Assembly: GCA_002425415.1 (NCBI GenBank)
Contig: DIMG01000010.1
Coordinates: 138,023-202,022 of the forward strand
Reading direction: 5' to 3'
DNA length: 64,000 nt
Source of the DNA: Micavibrio sp. UBA5572
GTDB lineage: Bacteria > Pseudomonadota > Alphaproteobacteria > Micavibrionales > Micavibrionaceae
Shown here: positions 38,299 to 47,653 of the stretch, one piece after another
Numbering within the stretch: the first letter of the stretch is position 1
How the letters are laid out: every line of letters begins with the position of its first letter
Translations under genes and position numbers: made by a program
The notes under the pieces: generated by a model
Database searches by the model: none
What the model saw: the letters and a program-made list of their open reading frames with translations, nothing else
Told to the model about the DNA's origin: nothing

Positions 38299-39334
38299 GG
38301 TTGATTCCAGACTCTTTTATGATTTTTATTAATTGTTTGATATGGGCGGGGGGAGTATCTTTGTCAATTCCATGACCTAAATTAAAAACATACGGTTTTC
38401 CTTTAAAATTTTCTATGATTTTCAGGATTTGATGTTTCAGTTCCTTTCCACCGGCTTTGAGTGTCATTGGATCAAGATTTCCTTGGACGGGGCAAATTGT
38501 TTGAAGGTTTTTTGCTGCGTATTCTGGTGGAACCTGCGTATCCAATCCCAAACAAGTAACCGCTGTTTCACGGGCGTATTCTGCATATAAAAATGATGCT
38601 CCTTTTGGAAATCCAATGACAGGAATGTGAGGAAATTGGTGATGCAAATTAGTGATGATTTTCTTGGTCGGGGCAATGACCCATTTGCGGAATTGGTCGG
38701 GTGGTAATACACCTGCCCAGCTGTCAAAAATCTGGATGATATTTGCGCCATGAAGGATTTGTTGTGTGAGATATTCGGTAGCGGCTTGAGTGAGTAAATC
38801 AATGAGTTTAGAAAAAATTTCCGGCTGTGATAAAGCCATTGTGCGGGTTTCGTTAAAATCTTTTGTTCCTTTGCGGTCAATCATGTAGCAAGCCAGAGTC
38901 CACGGCGCACCTGAAAATCCAATTAAATCGGTTGATGAAAATCCTTCGTTGTTTAGTTGTTTGCGGATAATTGAAACGGTTTCGTAGACTGGTGAAAGAT
39001 TCACGTGAAACTTGGATAAATCGATTGTGTCAAGATCAGGAAGTTCACCAAGAATTGGGCCATGGTTTGCTGCAAATTCGAGATGTTGACCCATGGCATG
39101 CGGAATAACGAGAATGTCGGAAAACAGGATGGCTGCATCAAAGTTGAAACGACGGATGGGTTGAAGCGTGACTTCGCTGGCAAGGGTCGGGGTGTAGCAG
39201 AGGTTAAGAAAATTTCCAGCTGTGGATCTGGTCGCAAGGTATTCAGGTAGGTAGCGGCCTGCTTGACGCATGAGCCAAATTGGCGGAGTGTCGAAGGTTT
39301 TTCCTTGCAGGGTATGGGCTAGTTTTCCAGTCAT
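38291..39334 (-). CDS. hemE: Uroporphyrinogen decarboxylase
   Basis: Turns uroporphyrinogen III into coproporphyrinogen III. 347 residues from MTGKLAHTLQG, which is the usual family start; two ATGs at 39382 and 39379 are in frame but no ribosome site supports either clearly. Motifs: PPIWLMRQAGRYLPEY and FGFPKG-type IGFPKGASFLY. In alphaproteobacteria hemE borders the chromosome origin; the noncoding segment just upstream supports that here. A parS-like sequence lies inside it. Confidence 0.95.
   Translation of the reverse strand: MTGKLAHTLQGKTFDTPPIWLMRQAGRYLPEYLATRSTAGNFLNLCYTPTLASEVTLQPIRRFNFDAAILFSDILVIPHAMGQHLEFAANHGPILGELPDLDTIDLSKFHVNLSPVYETVSIIRKQLNNEGFSSTDLIGFSGAPWTLACYMIDRKGTKDFNETRTMALSQPEIFSKLIDLLTQAATEYLTQQILHGANIIQIFDSWAGVLPPDQFRKWVIAPTKKIITNLHHQFPHIPVIGFPKGASFLYAEYARETAVTCLGLDTQVPPEYAAKNLQTICPVQGNLDPMTLKAGGKELKHQILKIIENFKGKPYVFNLGHGIDKDTPPAHIKQLIKIIKESGINHD
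38997..39012. promoter_or_regulatory. parS-like ParB site (13/16)
   Basis: AGATTCACGTGAAACT matches the parS consensus TGTTTCACGTGAAACA at 13 of 16 bases and keeps the central TTCACGTGAA core. It is inside hemE, close to the predicted origin. Weaker than the site at 53060. Confidence 0.45.
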
Positions 39335-39793
39335 GGTTTTTATTATTTCTTGTATTTTTTGGTTTGTGTTCAGAGGCATCAAAGCAGAAACCCTCTATTA
39401 TAAAAAGATATATTTTTAGGTTTTAGTAGTAGATAGGGGGCATGAGTTACGGGGATAAAATTTTATCCATGATCTTATCCACATCGGAGGGGGATGGGGT
39501 ATATTCGAAAACTATAGCGTTTGGTATTTTATCCCCGTAACGGGGTAGAGATTGTTTTTTTTATCCTCTTGTTAGTTTCTGGTGTGGTTACCGATTTTTT
39601 ACTTGTGGATCAAATTATTCATTTTTTATCCCTTTTGTTTTCCAAGTAGTTTCCCACTTGTTTGTCCACACCGCCCCGTTTTGAAAGTCCAAATCAGGTA
39701 TTTTGATGATATTTTGAGCTAAAACTTTGTCTTTGCTTTGAAGTTAAAGAATGGGTAAAGTGTGGTTTCGTGTAAGAGTATGAGGAAAATTAC
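39335..39793. other. Predicted chromosome replication origin (oriC)
   Basis: No gene in these 459 bases. They hold a perfect DnaA box TTATCCACA (39475-39483), single-mismatch boxes at 39604-39612 and 39662-39670, and further TTATCC cores at 39463, 39529, 39561 and 39626. A perfect 16-base palindrome (39453-39468) sits in a 16-base inverted pair (39446-39461 against 39526-39541). An AT-rich tract at 39392-39430 could be the unwinding element. Position next to hemE and the switch of gene direction on either side agree with an origin. Experimental proof is lacking. Confidence 0.7.
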
Positions 39794-40411
39794 ATGTTTC
39801 AAGATGCATATATCAAGCTTGACCGTCTGGAGGTCGAAGATATTCTCGATAGAACCAAAAAGTCTTTCGATGGAGTTTCTTTTAATCCAGAAAATACTGT
39901 TATCATGTCGCGGGATTTGCCTTTTTACTCCGATTATCGATTTTATGATATTGCAGATCATACTCATATGCCACCATCCCGTCGCTTTCTTTTGATGAAA
40001 GATCAGGACATCGTTGTTATGGATTTTACCAATACACCGATTTACAGCTTGAATAGTAAAGTTCCAATCCAGATTGATCGTGAAAATGTTAAGGATTATG
40101 TCCGGTTTTTCTTTACTTTTGTGCGGGGACGGCACGGTCGTTTTATTATTGTTGAAACCGTTGATGATATTGCATGGCGCGAAGAGCCTCCTCCTGCTGC
40201 TCGTAAATCTATAGCAAAACTGATTAAGCCTATTGCGTTTCATGCTTCTGATAAAGGTGATGGATCGTATTTTATGCAGGCGCAAATGATGTTCCGCGAT
40301 TCTTTGTTTCAAGCTGATGTTCTGGTCAATTCTGATGGTTTGGTTCAATTATCCAATGAATCTTTATTGATTGAGGATATGCCTGTTCTGGATGATACAT
40401 TTGGTCAGTAG
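39794..40411 (+). CDS. Hypothetical protein next to the origin
   Basis: Not recognised. 205 residues, soluble, no signal or membrane helix. Beta-strand-like runs (RFLLMKDQDIVVMDFTN, GRFIIVETVDD) and a Pro-rich turn (REEPPPAARKS) are visible; DSLFQADVLVNSDG follows. First gene rightward of the predicted origin; the ATG at 39794 is preceded by TGAGGAAAAT. In other alphaproteobacteria the gene beside oriC is usually ppsR (RP001), which is 9 kb away here. Confidence 0.65.
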   Translation: MFQDAYIKLDRLEVEDILDRTKKSFDGVSFNPENTVIMSRDLPFYSDYRFYDIADHTHMPPSRRFLLMKDQDIVVMDFTNTPIYSLNSKVPIQIDRENVKDYVRFFFTFVRGRHGRFIIVETVDDIAWREEPPPAARKSIAKLIKPIAFHASDKGDGSYFMQAQMMFRDSLFQADVLVNSDGLVQLSNESLLIEDMPVLDDTFGQ

Positions 40412-40467
40412 GATCGATAAAGAGAACTATCAAAGTAAAAAATAGTTTTATTTTTGCTCTTTTCCTT

Positions 40468-40495
40468 ATTTTTCAGGTAATTATGCCTGAAAAAT
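40468..40495. repeat. Perfect inverted repeat before ihfB
   Basis: ATTTTTCAGG and CCTGAAAAAT, 10 bp each with an 8-base loop, lie between the unknown gene and ihfB. No T-run follows, so it could be a weak terminator or a regulator operator. Confidence 0.5.
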
Positions 40496-40577
40496 TTGGT
40501 GTTGTGGCTTGACTCTTTCTATTAAATTGTTTCATGATCTATTGTAAATCCTGTAGTTTTGTTGTTGGAGGTAGATG

Positions 40578-40877
40578 ATGACCCGTTCCGAATTAATTCA
40601 GATTTTGGCTGAACGTAATCCGCATTTGTATTTGCGTGATGTCGAGAAAGTCGTTGATGCTTTTTTTGGTGGTATTACTGAGGCTTTGGTTAAGGGTGAT
40701 CGCGTTGAATTGCGTGGATTTGGAACTTTCTCAGTTAAGGAACGGGCAGCCCGTGTTGGTCGAAATCCCAGAACCGGAGAGTCTGTTAAAGTTGATGAAA
40801 AACGGTTGCCTTTTTTTAAAACAGGTAAAGAACTGCGTGAAGGTTTGAATATCTCTGGATCTAAACAGGAGGGTTAA
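40578..40877 (+). CDS. ihfB: Integration host factor beta subunit
   Basis: DNA-bending nucleoid protein. 99 residues: [56 protein letters not shown] with the DNA-inserting Pro, and [11 protein letters not shown]. The beta rather than HU identity rests on SELI...ERNPHL and RNPRTGE. GGAGGT precedes the ATG pair at 40575/40578. ihfB-lapA-pyrF form a tight run. Confidence 0.92.
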   Translation: MTRSELIQILAERNPHLYLRDVEKVVDAFFGGITEALVKGDRVELRGFGTFSVKERAARVGRNPRTGESVKVDEKRLPFFKTGKELREGLNISGSKQEG

Positions 40878-40883
40878 TTCAAC

Positions 40884-41159
40884 GTGTCCTCTTTATTGAA
40901 GATATTATTTACAGTCTCTTTTGTTGTTATTTTATTCTGGTTTATTCTGATTAATCGTGCGAGCGTTCCCGTTTCTTTTGCGCCTTTATGGGGTGATTTT
41001 TCCTTGCCTTTTGGTGGAGTGATTTTTCTTTCGGTTTTGTTCGGGTTTCTCTGGGGAGCTTTGATTGTTTGGTTTAATGGCGCATCGATACGCAATGATT
41101 ATCGTAAGAAAAAGAAAGAATTAAAAAAGTTAGTTGAACAGACGGGTAATACGATTTGA
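40884..41159 (+). CDS. LapA family (DUF1049) membrane protein
   Basis: 91 residues, GTG start. Two membrane helices (about 5-25 and 40-66) and a basic C-terminal coil (RNDYRKKKKELKKLVEQ). LapA/LapB proteins balance lipopolysaccharide synthesis in enterics. Placement after ihfB is conserved in Proteobacteria. Its stop overlaps the pyrF start. Confidence 0.85.
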   Translation: MSSLLKILFTVSFVVILFWFILINRASVPVSFAPLWGDFSLPFGGVIFLSVLFGFLWGALIVWFNGASIRNDYRKKKKELKKLVEQTGNTI

Positions 41160-41863
41160 CCAAAGTTTTTTGTGCGATTGATACGCCTGATTTATCGAGA
41201 GCTGTTTCTTTATCCAGTGTCCTTTCCAATACCGGATGTGGTCTTAAGCTCGGGCTTGAATTTTTTATGAGCAATGGGCCAGTGGGTGTGCAATCGATAC
41301 GCAATGCTTATCCCGATATTCCTATTTTTCTTGATCTTAAATTTCATGATATTCCAAATACGGTTGCGGGAGCGTTAAGAGCGGTGACGCGTTTGGATGT
41401 CCAGTATTTAAATCTGCATGCAGGTGGTGGTTTAGAGATGATGCGTGCCGGTTTGGACGCGGTGCATTTTGAAGCAGATCGATTGGGAATAGCTGCACCA
41501 AGGCTTTTGGCCGTTACAGTTCTAACATCGATAGATCAAGCGTCTTTATCTGGCGTCGGTGTTGATGCGGATATTGAAAATCAGGTTTTACGTCTTGCGC
41601 GATTAACAAAAAATGCTGGTTTGGCGGGAGTAGTTTGTTCCGCCAAAGAGATCGAAATTTTGCGTAAAGATTTGGGTGATGATTTTATTTTGATGGTTCC
41701 GGGGATTCGTCCGCAAGGATCAGATAATCAGGATCAAAAACGGGTTATGTCTCCGGTTGAGGCGATTAATTTGGGGGCTAGTCATCTGGTTATCGGTCGG
41801 CCGATAACCGAAGCGGTTGATCCGCAAATTGCTGTGGCTGATATTATATCATCTTTGGCTTGA
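41156..41863 (+). CDS. pyrF: Orotidine 5'-phosphate decarboxylase
   Basis: Last step of UMP synthesis. 235 residues from a TTG start that overlaps the lapA stop (TTGA). The catalytic signature DLKFHDIPNTV is present, and the phosphate-binding end has VIGRPITEAVDP. Complete. Confidence 0.96.
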   Translation: MTKVFCAIDTPDLSRAVSLSSVLSNTGCGLKLGLEFFMSNGPVGVQSIRNAYPDIPIFLDLKFHDIPNTVAGALRAVTRLDVQYLNLHAGGGLEMMRAGLDAVHFEADRLGIAAPRLLAVTVLTSIDQASLSGVGVDADIENQVLRLARLTKNAGLAGVVCSAKEIEILRKDLGDDFILMVPGIRPQGSDNQDQKRVMSPVEAINLGASHLVIGRPITEAVDPQIAVADIISSLA

Positions 41864-41867
41864 TAAA

Positions 41868-42311
41868 TTACATTGGGGCCGGTCCACCACTTGTTGGTGT
41901 GCTGTCTATATTGCGAGCGGTCTCATATCTTTGGTCTATTTTATTGGGGATTCTTCCTGTTATATCATTGACTGTTTCTCTCAGGAGTAGGCCGACATTT
42001 TTTATTGTATCAGGGCTAACTGTTAACCGATCTCCAATCTCTGAACTAATTCCTCCTGTGACTTCACAGGCCATTTTGGATATGCGATTTCCTAAAGAGT
42101 TTAAACCTTTTTTGACTGCAGAGAATTCTTTTTCGTTTAATCCTGCTTTTTTTGCCAGTTCTACGTCAGATAATTTATTTGGACCTTCGTTATTTTTCAT
42201 CGCCTCGTGTAATCTAGTGGCGCTGGTTCTTGTGGCATCTCCGAAGGAAATATCATTTTTTTTGTATGCATCGAGTATGTCTCTGACACTTGTTTCGCAT
42301 TGATCTGTCAT
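41868..42311 (-). CDS. Hypothetical protein
   Basis: Not recognised. 147 residues, soluble, helical, with a Thr/Ser-rich end. The region LSDVELAKKAGLNEKEFSAVKKGLNSLGNR resembles a helix-turn-helix-like segment, but not convincingly. AAGGGC upstream of the ATG at 42311. Preferred over an overlapping plus-strand frame (41860-42303) because it has a ribosome site and a non-hydrophobic composition. Ends 4 bases from pyrF. Confidence 0.55.
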   Translation of the reverse strand: MTDQCETSVRDILDAYKKNDISFGDATRTSATRLHEAMKNNEGPNKLSDVELAKKAGLNEKEFSAVKKGLNSLGNRISKMACEVTGGISSEIGDRLTVSPDTIKNVGLLLRETVNDITGRIPNKIDQRYETARNIDSTPTSGGPAPM

Positions 42312-42433
42312 GTTTGTTGTGCCCTTTATATTTGGTCTAATTTTATATGTAAATTATTAGAAATTGGTTAAAGGGCTTTATTTTTGAGTCCAGTTAGGTC
42401 AAAACTGTCCTTGGTTCAGAAAATGAGGATGTG

Positions 42434-42880
42434 ATGCAGGATTTTTTATTCGAATATTATTTGTGGATCAAAGGATTACACATTATCGCTGTGATTTCGT
42501 TTATGGCGGGTATGCTGTATTTGCCGCGTTTATTTATCTATCATGTTGAAGCCCCCAAGAATTCCCAGATGTCCGAGACTTTTAAAGTTATGGAGCGGCG
42601 TTTATTGCGCGTGATTATCAATCCGGCCTTTATCGCAGCGCTTTTATTTGGTGGATTAATGCTGTGGGCTAATCCGGCGTTATTCTCTGAAGGTTGGATG
42701 CATGCCAAATTGGGGTTGTTGGTCGTTATGGGTGCCGTTCATGGATTGTTTTCGAAATGGCGCAAGAATTTTGCCCGTGATGAAAATATCAAGTCGGCGA
42801 AGTTCTTTCGGGTGTGGAATGAAATTCCTACCGTTTTGATGATTGCGATTGTTTTACTGGCCGTTGTCAAACCGTTTTAA
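42434..42880 (+). CDS. hemJ: Protoporphyrinogen oxidase HemJ
   Basis: Membrane enzyme of the heme pathway that oxidises protoporphyrinogen IX. 148 residues, four membrane helices; the conserved His in GLHIIAVISFMAGMLYLPRLF and the K-L segment (HAKLGLLVVMGAVHGLF) are present. GAGGA at 42425 favours the ATG at 42434. With hemE and hemH across the origin, the late heme pathway is largely in this window. Confidence 0.92.
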   Translation: MQDFLFEYYLWIKGLHIIAVISFMAGMLYLPRLFIYHVEAPKNSQMSETFKVMERRLLRVIINPAFIAALLFGGLMLWANPALFSEGWMHAKLGLLVVMGAVHGLFSKWRKNFARDENIKSAKFFRVWNEIPTVLMIAIVLLAVVKPF

Positions 42881-42895
42881 CTGGTGAATTTTGCT

Positions 42896-43645
42896 TTAAT
42901 GGAGTTGGTATGCGGGGTTATCCGGCATTATTCCTTGAATCATTTGTATTTGTGCTCTGATGCGGACAAAGGATTCATGCAGACCTTTGCTCGGGAAAAT
43001 TTTTTCAACGCTATTTTCCAAGCATTCTGCTTGAGTAGAGGACAAATATGGTTGCATTGGTAAGTATTGCAATCCTTTGTTACCGTCTTTTGTATTCTTT
43101 CGCGCATGGGTTCGGCTCATATCGTAATTAATTAGCAGGATTGGGTTTTGAATGTGGTCAAGGGTTGTGATTTCATGTTTTTGTGCCATTTTTTCCAATA
43201 CATCAATCGCACGTGGTAAATCAGCGAAATGGATTTTTACAGTATCTTTATTAGGTGCATAATCAATTTGGATTGTGGTAGATTGGTCTTGTTCTTCGGC
43301 TAATTCCAATTCCACCTCTGTTATCTGATCCATGAAGTCTACCAGACTTTGATACTGGAAGCATTGTGTTGATGGATTCTTTTGTTCCAACTGAAAGGTT
43401 ACCGAAAACTGTGTTGTTTTTTCCAGATTATATTCGACAGCCATATTGGGAATTGGGGTCTTATAGGGTGGATTAAATTGGAGATGGAAGAGCTCCCCAA
43501 GGATTGCAGACAAATTATCGATAGCGATCATATACAATTTCTGTTTTTGGCTGAGGGGATTGCCGTTCGATGATGTGGAAGACTCAACAAAAGGGCGTGG
43601 TTCGCCAGAGGCTTCAAGAAATGGTGAGGTTGGCTTATGTGTCAT
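42896..43645 (-). CDS. Hypothetical protein
   Basis: Not recognised. 249 residues, soluble, no signal. A disordered N-terminus (about 1-35) leads to a beta-rich middle (MAVEYNLEKTTQFSVTFQLEQ, QSTTIQIDYAPNKDTVKIHFA) and a helical C-terminus. Acidic Glu/Asp runs are present. It stands alone on the minus strand opposite the direction of its neighbours, ending 16 bases from hemJ. Confidence 0.6.
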   Translation of the reverse strand: MTHKPTSPFLEASGEPRPFVESSTSSNGNPLSQKQKLYMIAIDNLSAILGELFHLQFNPPYKTPIPNMAVEYNLEKTTQFSVTFQLEQKNPSTQCFQYQSLVDFMDQITEVELELAEEQDQSTTIQIDYAPNKDTVKIHFADLPRAIDVLEKMAQKHEITTLDHIQNPILLINYDMSRTHARKNTKDGNKGLQYLPMQPYLSSTQAECLENSVEKIFPSKGLHESFVRIRAQIQMIQGIMPDNPAYQLH

Positions 43646-44019
43646 GATTGTTTATTCCCTGCCCAATTTCATTTATTATGCAAACTTAATAGTAGGGTTT
43701 TTCAATTATAGCAAGAATTTATTGACAGTTTAAAGGTAGACGAGTATAAAGAGGCTGTCTTTATGAAGCTCCTGACATTTTGAGGCTATATTTACAGAGT
43801 TTTCCTCTCGGGTGTTTTCGTGCAGCCTGGTTTGTAGCCGTGGTTTTGAAAAAGACAATTCCGACCATAGTTTTTATTCAGCACCTTTATTTTTAACCCA
43901 CACAAAACAGACAGATATATAAACCGGATGATTTTCCCGTGCCTTTTGTCGATCTGACAAGATCGAGTATTCAAAGGCTCTGTATACCCCCCAACACAAA
44001 ACATGATGATGAGACCCAT
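43646..44019 (+). promoter_or_regulatory. rho promoter and long leader
   Basis: No gene seen in these 374 bases. TTGACA (43722-43727) and TATAAA (43745-43750) are 17 bases apart, a nearly perfect promoter, with start near 43757. The leader to the rho ATG is about 260 bases, fitting the self-regulated rho leaders known elsewhere. Short frames such as MKLLTF are present but not supported. Confidence 0.65.
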
Positions 44020-45276
44020 ATGAATCTTCAGGATTTAAAAACTCGCTCTCCCGCGGAATTGCTTGCATTTGCCGAAGAGCTGGAAATCGAAAATTGCAGC
44101 ACAATGCGCAAACAGGACATTATGTTTGCCGTGCTGAAGCGCCTTGCCGAACAAGATGTTCCGATTGCCGGTAGCGGTGTTCTTGAGGTTTTGCAGGATG
44201 GATTTGGCTTTTTGCGTTCCCCTGAAGAAAATTATTTGCCAGGGCCAGATGATATTTATGTTTCTCCGTCTCAGGTGCGCCGATTTGGTTTGAGAACGGG
44301 TGATATTGTTGAAGGCGGTATTCGTGCGCCAAAAGAGTCCGAGCGTTATTTTGCATTGTTAAAAGTCGATGCTATCAATGATGAAGCTCCTGAAAAACTT
44401 CGTCATCGCATCAATTTTGATAATTTGACCCCGCTTTATCCAGAGCGGAAGATCAATCTGGAGCTGATGGATCCAACCAAAAAGAATTTTACCCAACGTG
44501 TCATTGAATTGACGTCGCCTTTGGGCTTTGGTCAGCGGGCGTTGATTGTTGCGCCGCCACGGGTTGGTAAAACAGTTATGCTGCAAGATATTGCCCATTC
44601 AATTGCGACCAACCACCCAGACGCTTATCTGATTGTTTTGTTGATTGATGAGCGTCCCGAGGAAGTGACCGATATGGCACGTTCTGTTCGGGGAGAAGTC
44701 GTTTCTTCCACTTTTGATGAACCTGCTGCGCGTCACGTTCAAGTGGCCGAAATGGTCATGGAAAAGGCCAAACGCCTTGTTGAACACAAACGTGATGTTG
44801 TTATTTTGCTTGATTCCATTACGCGTTTGGCGCGTGCCTATAACACTGTGGTTCCATCATCGGGTAAAGTTTTGACCGGTGGTGTTGATGCCAATGCGTT
44901 GCAACGTCCAAAACGGTTCTTTGGTGCAGCTCGTAATATCGAGCAAGGGGGGTCTTTGACCATTGTCGCAACTGCTCTGATTGATACGGGTAGCCGTATG
45001 GATGAGGTTATCTTTGAAGAATTCAAAGGGACAGGTAACTCTGAAATTGTTCTGGATCGTAAAATTGCTGATAAGCGCGTTTTCCCTGCTATCGATATTC
45101 AAAAATCCGGTACACGGAAAGAAGAGCTTCTGGTTCCAAAAGATGTTTTACAAAAAATGTGGTTGTTGCGTCGTATTCTCAATCCTATGGGAACGGTCGA
45201 TGCGGTGGAATTCTTGCTGGATAAGTTGAAAGACACCAAAGGCAATGACGATTTCTTTCAATCCATGAACCAGTAA
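44020..45276 (+). CDS. rho: Transcription termination factor Rho
   Basis: Hexameric RNA helicase that ends transcription. 418 residues: N-terminal helix bundle, cold-shock RNA-binding domain with GFGFLRS, P-loop APPRVGKT with Lys184, and [16 protein letters not shown]alker B. Length matches E. coli Rho. ATG at 44020 follows GATGAGACC; an in-frame GTG at 43939 is less likely. mnmE, often next, is absent. Confidence 0.97.
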   Translation: MNLQDLKTRSPAELLAFAEELEIENCSTMRKQDIMFAVLKRLAEQDVPIAGSGVLEVLQDGFGFLRSPEENYLPGPDDIYVSPSQVRRFGLRTGDIVEGGIRAPKESERYFALLKVDAINDEAPEKLRHRINFDNLTPLYPERKINLELMDPTKKNFTQRVIELTSPLGFGQRALIVAPPRVGKTVMLQDIAHSIATNHPDAYLIVLLIDERPEEVTDMARSVRGEVVSSTFDEPAARHVQVAEMVMEKAKRLVEHKRDVVILLDSITRLARAYNTVVPSSGKVLTGGVDANALQRPKRFFGAARNIEQGGSLTIVATALIDTGSRMDEVIFEEFKGTGNSEIVLDRKIADKRVFPAIDIQKSGTRKEELLVPKDVLQKMWLLRRILNPMGTVDAVEFLLDKLKDTKGNDDFFQSMNQ

Positions 45277-45315
45277 TCCATGTATCATAAATCATAACAG
45301 ACAAGGACTAAAAGC

Positions 45316-46158
45316 ATGAAAAGTTTTCTTCTCTTTCTGGCTTTGTGTTGTGTTTGCGTTCCCGTTTTTGCGGGAGAGGAAGAAGAATCCGGCTATGAGC
45401 GGGTTATGCGCACGGGGATTTTGCAATGCGGGTATTTTTCCTGGCCGCCCTATATGTGGAAAAATCCTGCCAGTGGAGAATTTGACGGATTTTTTTATGA
45501 ATATACTGAAACAGTAGCTGCACGGATGGGGCTAAAGATCGATTGGGTATCCGAAGTCGTTTATGGCAATATTTATCAGGAAATTCAAAGCGGTAAGATC
45601 GATGCGTTTTGTTCGGGAATTTGGCCAACGGCGGGTCTTGCGAAGTTACTCGATTTCACGATTCCTATAACTTATAATCCTGTTTTGGCCTTTGTTCGTG
45701 CTGGAGATCACCGATTTGACGGGGATATTATCAAGTTGAATGATCCAGCCGTCAAAATTGCCAGTATGGAAGGATCTATTGCTGGTGTTATTGCGGCAAA
45801 TCGTTTCCAGAAAGCCAAATTGGTTGAAACGCCTCAATTGTCTGGTCCTTCGTCGCAAATTCTTGATCTTGCAACAGGTAAAGTTGACGTTGCCTTTATT
45901 GATTGGGGGCTGGTTGACCAATATTTATCGACGAATCCAGAGATCAAGGTTGAGCCTGTCGCAGGGGTCAGGCCGCTTAATGTTTGGGGAAGTACAATCG
46001 CGTTTGGTAAGGGAAATGATGCTTTGGTTAATGCTGTGAATACCGTAACTCAGGAAATGATTTATAGCGGTGAAATTGATGATCTTTTGGATCGTTATCA
46101 TCTTGATTCTAAAGGTTTTTTTAGACCTTTGCGCCCTTATTCTGCTTCCCAGAAATAA
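45316..46158 (+). CDS. Amino-acid-type ABC transporter solute-binding protein (family 3)
   Basis: 280 residues with a Sec signal peptide (hydrophobic 4-18, FAG cleavage). The mature protein is an SBP_bac_3 two-lobed domain: ILQCGYFSWPPYMW near the ligand site, GEFDGFFYEYTETVAARMG, and the KIDAFCSGIWPT segment. No permease or ATPase genes follow, so it is an orphan; it may serve a transporter elsewhere or act as a sensor. 39 bases after rho. Confidence 0.85.
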   Translation: MKSFLLFLALCCVCVPVFAGEEEESGYERVMRTGILQCGYFSWPPYMWKNPASGEFDGFFYEYTETVAARMGLKIDWVSEVVYGNIYQEIQSGKIDAFCSGIWPTAGLAKLLDFTIPITYNPVLAFVRAGDHRFDGDIIKLNDPAVKIASMEGSIAGVIAANRFQKAKLVETPQLSGPSSQILDLATGKVDVAFIDWGLVDQYLSTNPEIKVEPVAGVRPLNVWGSTIAFGKGNDALVNAVNTVTQEMIYSGEIDDLLDRYHLDSKGFFRPLRPYSASQK

Positions 46159-46201
46159 TCATTAAGTTTGATTTTTATAAAAACATTTCTGGAGAATGAA
46201 A

Positions 46202-46936
46202 ATGCCGGATGAGCATTACGAGAATCCCAGACTTGCCGCTCTTTATGATTTTGACAGTGGGTGGTCTGTTGACCGTGATTTTTATTTATCCCTTGCAACA
46301 AACCACACGTTTCCTTTGGGTATCCTTGATTTGGGCTGTGGTACTGGGCTTTTGTGCAAGGCCTATGCCGAAAAAGGGCATCATGTTACAGGATGCGATC
46401 CATCCCTTTCCATGCTCGACGTTGCCGCGCGGCAGCCAAATGGAGATCTTGTTAAATGGATGCAATCCTTCGCACAAACATTTAAGTCGGATGATCGGTA
46501 TGATCTTATTATTATGACGGGGCATGCGTTTCAGGTTTTATTACAAGATGAAGAAATTCTGGCCACTTTCTCTGTCATGCGGCAGCATTTAAAGGAGGAT
46601 GGGCTTATTGTTTTTGAATCTCGAAATCCTGTTATAAATTGGAAGGAAAACTGGGACTATAGTATGAGTCTTGATTTACCGGAGGGGAAAGTTCAGGAAT
46701 CACGCCGTTTTGTGGAGGAAGAAAAAGACCGTATGATCTTTGAGCTTTGGTATCAATTTCCAGATGAAGTTCTTGTCTCTAAAAGCGAATTGCGTTTTTT
46801 ATCACATGACGCTATTTTAAATTTCTTGATGATTTCTGGTTTGCGTGTAGAAAAAATTCTTGGGGATTGGAATGGTGGTTTGTTTCATGAGCCTTCATCG
46901 GAAGAAATGATCTTTTTTGTTCGGCGCGTTAGTTGA
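46202..46936 (+). CDS. SAM-dependent methyltransferase, class I
   Basis: 244 residues. SAM-binding motif I ILDLGCGTGLLCKAYAEKG, acidic residue in VTGCDPSLSMLDVA, and YDLIIMTGHAFQVL. Belongs to the YcgJ/UbiE-like small-molecule group; substrate unknown. GGAG seven bases upstream sets the start at 46202 rather than 46196. Confidence 0.82.
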   Translation: MPDEHYENPRLAALYDFDSGWSVDRDFYLSLATNHTFPLGILDLGCGTGLLCKAYAEKGHHVTGCDPSLSMLDVAARQPNGDLVKWMQSFAQTFKSDDRYDLIIMTGHAFQVLLQDEEILATFSVMRQHLKEDGLIVFESRNPVINWKENWDYSMSLDLPEGKVQESRRFVEEEKDRMIFELWYQFPDEVLVSKSELRFLSHDAILNFLMISGLRVEKILGDWNGGLFHEPSSEEMIFFVRRVS

Positions 46937-46981
46937 TTGTGACTTTTTTTACTCTTTTTGGGATTCATTAAAATCTTTGGA

Positions 46982-47650
46982 ATGATGGCTATGACGTGCG
47001 CTTTTGCCCCCCTTCGTTTACAAATCAAAGAGATCTGCAGGAGGGAGGGGAGAGACCCATTTTCGGTGCGGTTGACTGCTGTGTCTAAAAATCAGCCTGA
47101 TGAGGCCATCGAGACCGCTTTAGAATCGGGGCTGAAGGTTTTCGGTGAAAACCGCGTGCAAGAAGCTGAAAGTCATTGGATCGCGCGGCGTGCAGCATTT
47201 CCCGATTTGGAGCTTCATTTAATCGGTGGATTGCAGACCAATAAAGCCAAGCAAGCGGTTGCTTTGTTTGATGTGATTGAGACGGTTGATCGCCCGGAAT
47301 TGGTTGATGCTTTGGTGAAAGAATGTCAGAAGCAGGCCAAGTTTCCGCGTTTTTTTGTGCAGGTGAATATCGGTGAAGAGCCGCAAAAATCCGGTGTCGC
47401 GATTGATGATCTTTCCGCTTTGCTTGCTTATGCTTTGGAACGGGGAATGACTATTGAAGGGCTGATGTGCATTCCTCCAGAGGATGAGCCTTCGGGGTTG
47501 TATTTTGCGTTATTACGAAAGCTGGCGTTGCGTCATCATTTGCGTCATCTGAGTATGGGGATGAGCCGCGATTTCAGACAAGCGATTGCATTGGATGCGA
47601 CGTATATCAGAATCGGGACGGCGTTGTTCGGTGCGCGAGATTTCCTATAA
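46982..47650 (+). CDS. YggS family pyridoxal phosphate homeostasis protein
   Basis: 222 residues, single-domain alanine-racemase-like PLP protein that keeps free PLP low. Lys in TAVSKNQPDEAI holds PLP; FGENRVQEAESHW and HLIGGLQTNKAK follow, and the end has LSMGMSRDFRQAI and RIGTALFG. The family often has IGxLQxNK; here GGLQTNK. Several in-frame Mets precede; start chosen at the ATG at 46982. Confidence 0.9.
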   Translation: MMAMTCAFAPLRLQIKEICRREGRDPFSVRLTAVSKNQPDEAIETALESGLKVFGENRVQEAESHWIARRAAFPDLELHLIGGLQTNKAKQAVALFDVIETVDRPELVDALVKECQKQAKFPRFFVQVNIGEEPQKSGVAIDDLSALLAYALERGMTIEGLMCIPPEDEPSGLYFALLRKLALRHHLRHLSMGMSRDFRQAIALDATYIRIGTALFGARDFL

Positions 47651-47653
47651 AGG

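Noticed and set aside
41860..42303. Hydrophobic plus-strand frame after pyrF
   Set aside because: It is opposite the hydrophilic minus-strand gene 41868-42311, which has a ribosome site; the hydrophobic look arises from reading its complement.
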